Assembly (NCBI GenBank): GCA_963556255.1 | Contig: OY744616.1 | Location: 164,501-228,500 of the forward strand | Length of the DNA: 64,000 nt | Reading direction: 5' to 3' | Source of the DNA: Allolobophora icterica | Lineage: Eukaryota > Annelida > Clitellata > Crassiclitellata > Lumbricidae | Part shown: piece after piece, positions 51,000 through 64,000 of the stretch | How the letters are laid out: each line of letters begins with the position of its first letter | Numbering within the stretch: the stretch's first letter is position 1 | The notes under the pieces: generated by a model | What the model was told of the DNA's origin: nothing | The model's database searches: none | Seen by the model: only the letters and a program-made list of their open reading frames with translations | Position numbers and translations under genes: made by a program

Positions 51000-51235
51000 G
51001 TCGTCCGGGTTCATCTAGACTGGTTAAAATGCTGGACTGTGCAATCGTAAGGTCGGGAGTTCAAAACATCGACAGGGCAGACATTTCTGTCGATGTATTT
51101 CGGTTCCACCTGCGTTCCTATGGCCAACTCAGCTAGGTATACAGTGATCTTGTCGATGGGAAGATTAGGCGACGAGGGAGAGGACTCACCACACGTCTAC
51201 TCATATGCCGAGGCTAAGAAAACTGCATATCCTAA
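51000..51235 (+). mobile_element. Probable tRNA-derived SINE
   Basis: A-box-like GACTGGTTAAAATGCTGGAC and B-box-like GGGAGTTCAAAAC are spaced as in a tRNA. The cloverleaf is degenerate (C to A in the B box), so a functional tRNA is unlikely. The downstream body to about 51235 has no other feature. Confidence 0.5.
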
Positions 51236-51680
51236 CACTCCATCATGTCAGGTCTAGTTCTTCTTTTTCCATTTCTCTTCTTCTCTTTCTTCTCTAGTTA
51301 CCATGGAGACGCCTCTCGTTCGAGTGAGAAGCGGATGATTGATCGATTTCTTTGATGTCCGATCGTTGAGTTCTAAGGCGACGACACGATGACTCATTCA
51401 TCCAACAGTCGGAGCATTTATATAGCGCCTCGTCAAGGGCGGTTCCAGAGGGGACCAAATCGACCTTGTCCCCACCACCCCATTTGTTTTAGGGGCAGGC
51501 CGTTTAATTGCCTCTAAAACCGGTTTCCGTGATGGTCTAAATAGACGAATTTCAAATGCTTAAGATCGACTTCAATTTCTAGACGAAGCCTCAAAGACGC
51601 AAGAGACAAAAACAGGGAGACAAAGACATCATCCGAGTTTCCTGCATCAGCAGCAGCAGCAGCCGCATCAGCTGTGATCG

Positions 51681-57029
<5,349 letters not shown>

Positions 57030-57955
57030 ACAATCAGCAGCTCCTCCTCCTCCTCCTCCTCCTCCTCTCTCCTCCTCCTCCTCCTCCTCCTCCTATTCCT
57101 CCTGTTCCTCCTCCTCCTCCTCTTGCTCCTCCTCCTCGTCTCCTCGTCTCCTACCATAGCCTTGGCAAGTGTGTCAGGCATCATGACAATAATTATTGTA
57201 GCCTTAGTCCGAGACAGGCTCACTTGTGCAGACGTGACTGTCTCGTCTCATCTGTTTGTCTATATGCTGCTCCCTCTGTGCCATTTGTCTTCTTATTGTA
57301 CACGTGAGTGTGTGCGCGCGTATGTTTCTAAAGTGAGAAGAGACTTCACTTTGTCTGACAACCGGTTTTAGATTCGTTGCCCAGAGATGATTCCGTTTTA
57401 AAACCGCAAAAAACCGATTTCTTGCGTGAGAGTTTCCTATTTTAAAACCGAGTCATTTTCTCTTATGACAATTTTTCTTCTTCTACATTTTGAAAATAAC
57501 AAAACATAGACCTAATACAGCGCTATATATTATGTACATGACTCATCACTTATGTATAGGCCTAGAGGTCTGCTGCTGATCAACATATGTTGGCATTTTA
57601 TGAACCGTAGGCGACGTATAAGCTTATTATTAGCCTATGCATGCCGCAGCATGCGCACGTTGAACAATTTCTTGAACAAATCAGTTAAAATTCTCTTCTG
57701 TTCAAACTTCTTTTAACAATGGTATGCCTAATTACAATTATATAGAGAAATATACTAATAGCGCCTATAAGTCTACTCTGTATTTTGTCCTGCATGGCCT
57801 TGACAGATTCCACAAAATGTTTTAATTCTCTGTGGAGATATTTTTAAGTCCTTAGGGAGCGGATCCAAAGTTTAACGGCATCTAATGGCAACAAAGGCCG
57901 TTGACGTCTACAGAAATTATTTTGGCATAGGCTAAAGCCGCATAATTGGCCTACA
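57030..57955 (+). other. 3' UTR and flank of the ATPase beta gene
   Basis: Begins with a CTCCTC-rich stretch (about 57040-57150). No later exon is seen and no clear AATAAA was found. Confidence 0.45.
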
Positions 57956-57957
57956 GT

Positions 57958-58145
57958 CCTGGTGGATTATTTCTAAATCAGGTTAATGATTAAAAGGTCC
58001 TTATGACACCTCACCTTATGAGGGATAATTTCTAGACCAGGTTAATGATTAAGGTTCCTTATGACACCCGCACCATGTGAGGGACCATAATATTATTTCT
58101 AAATCAGGTTAATGATTAAGGGTCCTTGTGACACCTCGACCGTGT
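57958..58145. repeat. About 62-bp tandem repeat, three copies
   Basis: Three diverged units with TATTTCTAAATCAGGTTAAT and CCTTATGACACC, ending at a G-run (58152-58165). Confidence 0.75.
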
Positions 58146-58258
58146 TTTTCTGGGGGGGGGGGGGGAGATCGGCGGATCGCAATGTTTGTGTCTGTCGCAG
58201 GATACACTGGGTCAGTTGTTCATGCTCTGTTCTGTTTCTTTCACCTCTCTGCCTTTGA

Positions 58259-58532
<274 letters not shown>

Positions 58533-58534
58533 GT

Positions 58535-58805
58535 ACTCTGAACTACAGAGGAGATACATTTTCATACCTGTAGCGGTGGAAACCTTCGGTCCCCTCAACA
58601 GAGAAGGCCTTGCCTTTCTATCTGAACTTGGTCGCCGGCTGTCGAAAACCACCGATGACTCCCGCGAATCAAACTTCCTTTTCAAGAGTCTTTCAGTGAT
58701 GGTGCAACGCTTCAACACAGTGGCCTTCCAAGGCGCTATGTCAAAGCTGCCCGGAGCCAAAGAACAACAAACCCGTCTTTATACATCGCCTTCTCAACGG
58801 AGGTA
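58535..58805 (+). mobile_element. Retroelement pol fragment between AAT arrays
   Basis: The plus strand encodes FIPVAVETFGPLNREGLAFL, SELGRRLSKTTDDSRESNFL and MVQRFNTVAFQGAM. This block (VETLGP, RETSFLFQ, ALQRFN) is found downstream of the reverse transcriptase in some invertebrate non-LTR elements. It is a short remnant bounded on both sides by AAT arrays. Confidence 0.6.
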
Positions 58806-58854
58806 GCGGCGGGAAACTCGTTTTGAGAGTGAACAGAACCTAGACATGAATTCA

Positions 58855-58874
58855 CAATAATAATAATAATAATA

Positions 58875-58954
<80 letters not shown>

Positions 58955-58984
58955 GAGATTAATAATAATAATAATAATAATAAT
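58855..58984. repeat. (AAT)n / (ATT)n inverted microsatellite
   Basis: AAT units turn into ATT units at about 58875 and back again near 58955, so the tract can form a hairpin. Confidence 0.92.
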
Positions 58985-60555
58985 CTTTTTTTTAATTAGG
59001 CCTAAGCGCCTGCAAACGCACTGCGCTGTACAGTGAACATACATAATAGTAGCCTAGAAACGGCAGCCACGCAGGGCGCCTTACATACATGTATACAGTA
59101 GAAGCACATGATAACAGTTTTACAGGAGTCAAATATAACTGTTTTAAGCGGCAGCCACACGGCGCCACTCATGGCCTACTATTCACTTAACCAACTCTGC
59201 CACTTAGCGAGTGGAAGGCTGAATAAGCCTTACGGGGTCTACTGGGTTCTATCTTTGTACCTTTAGCTCTTGACGCCAGTGTGTTATCCATTACTCTACG
59301 GCGCTCCCACCACCGCCCCCCCCCCCCGTATGTTTATTATGTCCTGAGGCGTCACTCCTAAAGTTGTAGTACCTCCTAATTCTGCTTGCTTTTTCCGTCG
59401 TCCATCATCCAGTCCAAAACCCTCTGTCTACGACTCTGTACTGTAGCCCTCGTCGTTTTCTGCCCCCCTCCATTCTCCCGAGGAAGCTCTAGTTCTAAGA
59501 GGGGGTTCTGTTAGAACTGCTCCATTCGCTAGGTGGCCTTCGCCGTGTCACGTGGGCTGGGCTTCGTCTGGGGTAAATTTGAGCCAAAGTTGTTCCTGTT
59601 TGGTTTGTTTCGTTTTAGACATTGGTTAAGAAATCAATTTTGACGAAAATTATATAAACAAATCGCTTTCAGATTACCTTTTCGATTTGTCAGAATTTAA
59701 ACTGGCGTGATTTCCGAGGTAAGTGCCGCGATTTAGAGAATTTAAACTTAGAAACTTCGGCAAAAGTGTCCAACGTATTAGGCCTACGATCCTGAAGTTA
59801 CTAAAATGTCGCCAACTTAACGCAGAAAGTGAAATCTAAAAGCGATCAGTGGATTCGATGAAATTACATGAAAAGCATTTTTTTAAACTGGTCACTTTCG
59901 TTGTCTGGACAAATTTTTATGGTTTGCGTCTAACGCCCGTATGATTATGTAAATGACTTGAATCTGAGGCGATATGAAGATAAGAACTAATCTTTTTTTA
60001 CTGGAGGTCAGCAGTTTTTATAACAGCCTTGAACTTCAGTTTTACTTAAGTACTCGATACTTACTTATTCACTTACTCTCTTACTCGCCCACTCTCCCAC
60101 CCACCCATTTATTCCATACATGTATGTGGGCCTTGCTACCACTGTTGGACGTCTACATACAGCCGTTGACAGGGTGGGAATTGTCGGGGGTTGGGGGTTC
60201 AACCCCAAGTCTTTCTTAGGACCCAGTTAAGTCTTCATTGCACACCCCAGGGGGGCCGTTTCCAACCCCCTCAGTTGTGCTAGTGTGATTTAGCATTAAT
60301 TATCTGACTGAGTCTCTGACAAAGAGAAGAAATTTCCATGGTGTATCATGAATTTTCTCAACAAATGAATTGAGTTTTATTTGAGTCTGACTTGCAAAAC
60401 TGCTGGCATTGAAATCAACTGCCTTCAAATTTCATTGACATCAGTTTGTAAAATACGGATAAATTATGCTGCAAGGCATACTTTAAAATTATACAAGTTT
60501 CTGATCTGAATGACCCAGCAGGTGGCAGAAACTCTTAGCAAACGGAAATACACAA
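58985..60555. other. No supported gene
   Basis: Intergenic or intronic sequence with a C-run (59316-59328) and scattered TTTA-rich DNA. No exon could be supported on either strand. Confidence 0.4.
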
Positions 60556-61469
60556 GTATTGAATAGATCCACTTAGATACAATTGATCCACTTGGATCCA
60601 GTTGATCCACTTAGATACAATTGATCCACTTGGATCCAGTTGATCCACTTAGATACAATTGATCCACTTGGATCCAGTTGATCCACTTAGATACAATTGA
60701 TCCACTTGGATCCAGTTGATCCACTTAGATACAATTGATCCACTTGGATCCAGTTGGATCCAGTTGATCCACTTAGATACAATTGATCCACTTGGATCCA
60801 GTTGATCCACTTAGATACAATTGATCCACTTGGATCCAGTTGATCCACTTAGATTCAATTGATCCACTTGGATCCAGTTGATCCACTTAGATACAATTGA
60901 TCCACTTGGATCCAGTTGATCCACTTTGATTCAATTGATCCACTTGGATCCAGTTGATCCACTTAGATACAATTGATCCACTTGGATCCAGTTGATCCAC
61001 TTAGATACAATTGATCCACTTGGATCCAGTTGATCCACTTAGACACAATTGATCCACTTGGATCCAGTTGATCCACTTTGATTCAATTGATCCACTTGGA
61101 TCCAGTTGATCCACTTAGATACAATTGATCCACTTGGATCCAGTTGATCCACTTAGATTCAATTGATCCACTTGGATCCAGTTGATCCACTTAGATACAA
61201 TTGATCCACTTGGATCCAGTTGATCCACTTTGATTCAATTGATCCACTTGGATCCAGTTGATCCACTTAGATACAATTCATCCACTTGGATCCAGTTGAT
61301 CCACTTTGATTCAATTGATCCACTTGGATCCAGTTGATCCACTTAGATACAATTGATCCACTTGGATCCAGTTGATCCACTTAGATTCAATTGATCCACT
61401 TGGATCCAGTTGATCCACTTAGATACAATTGATCCACTTGGATCCAGTTGATCCACTTTGATTCAATTG
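60556..61469. repeat. 38-bp satellite (two 19-mers), about 24 copies
   Basis: Units alternate TTGATCCACTTGGATCCAG and TTGATCCACTTAGATACAA, with TAGATTCAA and TTGATTCAA variants. The array is highly regular with one extra GGATCCAGT insertion near 60750. Variants recur at intervals, indicating higher-order structure. Confidence 0.95.
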
Positions 61470-61860
61470 GATACAAATTGAGTTCTTTGCTATTCCTAGA
61501 GTTGTGTTAGCCAACAAATCATTAGTCCTTTTATAGCATTTTGTCTAAGTATTTTATTACATACAACATCTGAATTAAGCATTTCCCCCATCGCATCCTA
61601 ATTTGAAGCACCTAAGGCATTGATTATTATGCAAATGACCAAGTCATGTAATATTATGCAAATGACCAAGTCATGTAAATTTTAATATTGAGTGCAGTTC
61701 TTTTATGGAGAGTTTATTGAAGGCTTGCTCTAAGTGAAGATACTCACTGCAACATAGGATGCTTTCATAGTTTATTATGGTGTCCTTTATCTCTTGATTT
61801 CTCAAAAATAGTCATGAGAAGACCTATATCTTTAAAAAAAATTTTTTTTACTTTTTACAG

Positions 61861-62273
61861 TTAGTGATAGATATGGTTTTCACGCAATGATTCCGCAGTT
61901 CCAATCTATCCAGGGATATGACAAGTCCAGTCTGATTTCTTATGACGTTGTGAGGTTTGCCTTTATGGTTGCTTATTATAATGAAGTTTCAATGGGAGAT
62001 TTCATTGCGACCTTCTACTCTGGTACATTGTGATCATTTCTGGCAAACATCTTGCTGTCGTCCATAGGCGTAATTTTCGTAGGTTTTGAGGGGTACCCGT
62101 ACCCCCACTTTTTGGATTGGAGGGTACCGTACCCCTCAGTTTTCATATCAAGAAGAAACAATGCCCATTAATATTTTCTTGGAGGAAGGATTTCATTTGA
62201 GCCTCTAAGACTCAAAACAATTACTGAGCATCATCTTCATGATCACCATTATTGTTATTTATTTATTTATTTA

Positions 62274-62335
<62 letters not shown>

Positions 62336-63274
62336 GGCGTGGTGCTTATAAACAGCGACGTTATAATTATTTTACAGCCGCGAATAAGCAATGATGCGAA
62401 ATTTGGTAGCCCCCTCTTTCTAGACCAAAGTTAAGCCTCTGCTCTCTTCGGCCAACATATTAGACGAGAAGGCGAATAGTCGGAGGCTGTGCTTTACTTT
62501 GGGAAGAATCGTCATCGTTCCCTGGTATAATACAAGTTTAAACCCACTACAGTCAAAGGTTTGATGTTTGACCGATGATGAGGAACTGATCTTTGTCTGT
62601 CTGTGTCTCTCCGTCTGTCTATCTGTATGTATGTCTGCCTGCGTGTCATTGTTTCTGCTGGTGACCTACTTTAGAGCCATCATCTAGGAAGAAAAGTTAT
62701 AATTTTCATCAGTTGACGTTGGCCAATTGTCCTCGCTCACCCTCGGCCGTCTCCTCCTCCTGCTTCCCCTCTTCATCCTCTTCCTCCTCCGCCTCCTCTT
62801 CCTCCTTCTGTTCATCCTCTGCGTCTCCTCCTCCTCCTCCTCCTCATTCTGATAATCTCTGACTTCAGACGGCTTTAGTGTCAAATGCCAGAGTATACTT
62901 CCGTATCTCTTCCGAATGCTTTTCTGTATGGGTATACCTCTGAATGTTTGTCTTCTGTGTCCCTGTGTCTGTGTGTGTCTGCTTGTATCTGTATGTATGT
63001 GTGTCTATGTCTCTGTGTGTCTGCGTATCTGTGTGTCTGTCTCTTTATCGCTGTGTCTGTATGTGGTTTGTATTGTGGTTTGCAGCTGTGTCGAAGAGTG
63101 AGTGAGTTGTGCAGAGGAGCCGTGTTCTGTTCTGCTGCTGTTGCTGGAGTTCTCCTCATCCACCTCCTCGTCCTCATCCTCTTCCTCATCCTCTTCCTCT
63201 TATTGTCTTCTTCTTTTCTGGACATGACAGAAGAACAATTCATCGTCACTTCTGACCCACGTGACTTGAATTGA
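61861..63274 (+). CDS. Candidate 3' exons of an unknown membrane protein (partial)
   Basis: Exon 61861-61949 follows a T-rich acceptor (ACTTTTTACAG) and reads SDRYGFHAMIPQFQSIQGYD then KSSLISYDV, with a donor GTT/GTGAGG in phase 0. Exon 63086-63274 follows TTTGCAG, starts in phase 0 and reads LCRRVSELCRGAVFCSAAVA, a hydrophobic helix (GVLLIHLLVLILFLILFLLL) and MTEEQFIVTSDPRDLN before TGA. The phases join cleanly. No upstream exon was found between 57.1 and 61.8 kb and no family is recognised. Part of the hydrophobic run is CTC/CTT repeat, so caution is needed. Confidence 0.35.
62264..62335. repeat. (ATT)n microsatellite
   Basis: About 20 ATT units preceded by TTTATTTA repeats. Confidence 0.95.
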
Positions 63275-64000
63275 CGGAGGAGCTAAACAGAAATTACAAC
63301 AAACCAAATTCCTTTCACTTTTTCAGTTCATCCTAAACCCTCCCTTTAGACGTTGTAGTTAATGTTTTATGGGCGATAATTACATCATTCACTAAGCAAA
63401 TATCTGTACAGGTGATTAGATATTTTCCATCAAATTCTATTTCTACAGATATTCATAACAATTTCTATAGAAACCATTCCCTAAAGTCATTTACAATAAT
63501 TGATATCAATAAGGTTTTCTCTTCAGGTAATGCTTTTGAATGTGTGCGTTAAATAGGTACAGAATAAATGAATGAATGAGATGATGAGGCAAGGAGTTCC
63601 ATCCAGGTGGATGGATGATTGAGATAATGATGCAGGTAGTTCCATCCAGGTGTGAGGCAGGAAGTTCCACACAGGTGGTGCAGTCACAACAATAAAAACT
63701 GTTCTTATGTTGACAAGAACAAAATTTATAGTTCATACAGGATCTAGTCTAGTGATCATGAATTTCTTAAGCAGTTCTAAACTAACTATGAAGTGTTGAT
63801 GATAACAAATCAGTTATAATTTTTATATGAAGAAAACAATTTCTAGTTTTGTTATACAGGCCATAGCTTCCTAATGCCTAGCTCATAAAATGCCCGTTTG
63901 GTAGAACCCCTCAGTGCTGTCTGGATATTGTCCAAACAGCGGTTTCTGTAGGATAACGATATTTAAAGACGAGAGGGTTAGTTAGTAAATTATTGTGATG
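63275..64000. other. No supported gene
   Basis: AT-rich flank. A short repeat with AGTTCCATCCAGGTG occurs three times between 63593 and 63680. Confidence 0.4.

Overview
This window is from a eukaryotic, metazoan genome. Genes are split into small exons with GT-AG introns, about a third of the sequence is repeats, and there are LINEs, tRNA-derived SINEs, many non-autonomous hAT elements and long microsatellites. Gene content (a farnesoic-acid-O-methyltransferase-domain receptor-like protein, mitochondrial MRM3, a C8orf74-like flagellar protein, a Na+/K+-ATPase beta subunit) plus the recurring GGCGCTATATAAATGC retroposon tail suggest a marine invertebrate, perhaps a deuterostome such as a hemichordate or echinoderm. 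The species cannot be fixed from sequence alone.

Layout. 1-6206 (+): the 3' seven exons of a type I membrane protein with three full FAMeT-like (PF12248-type) domains and part of a fourth. 7.3-8.1 kb: LINE debris with a foldback. 8609-12071 (+): complete four-exon MRM3-like mitochondrial rRNA 2'-O-methyltransferase. 13159-19458 (-): complete four-exon C8orf74-like (CLAMP/C1a-32 family) gene, convergent with MRM3, its introns holding a long palindrome, LINE pieces and a minisatellite with an inserted SINE. 19.5-29.6 kb: mostly gene-poor, with hAT MITEs, three large minisatellites (55 bp, about 18 bp, 45 bp) and one or two weak hypothetical ORFs. 31855-44101 (-): a nine-exon gene, 627 codons, for an unrecognised single-pass membrane protein; every splice phase agrees. 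Its introns hold an almost intact CR1/L2-type LINE and four hAT elements, each with a perfect 8-bp target duplication. 46.2-47.7 kb: a long-inverted-repeat, Ginger-like element. 48.3-49 kb: one hAT MITE nested in another, both with perfect target duplications. 51681-57029 (+): complete six-exon Na+/K+-ATPase beta subunit gene whose introns carry very long GAA, GGAT, GA and CTC arrays. 57-64 kb: AAT arrays, a 38-bp satellite and two probable 3' exons of another membrane protein.

The genes do not form a pathway: they are independent eukaryotic loci. The most notable items are the unrecognised nine-exon membrane-protein gene with an acidic, LIR-like N-terminus, the density of hAT families with intact target duplications, the Ginger-like foldback element, and the repeat-expanded introns of the ATPase beta gene. 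Exon models were built by eye from splice consensus and reading-phase agreement; no alignment or search was run.
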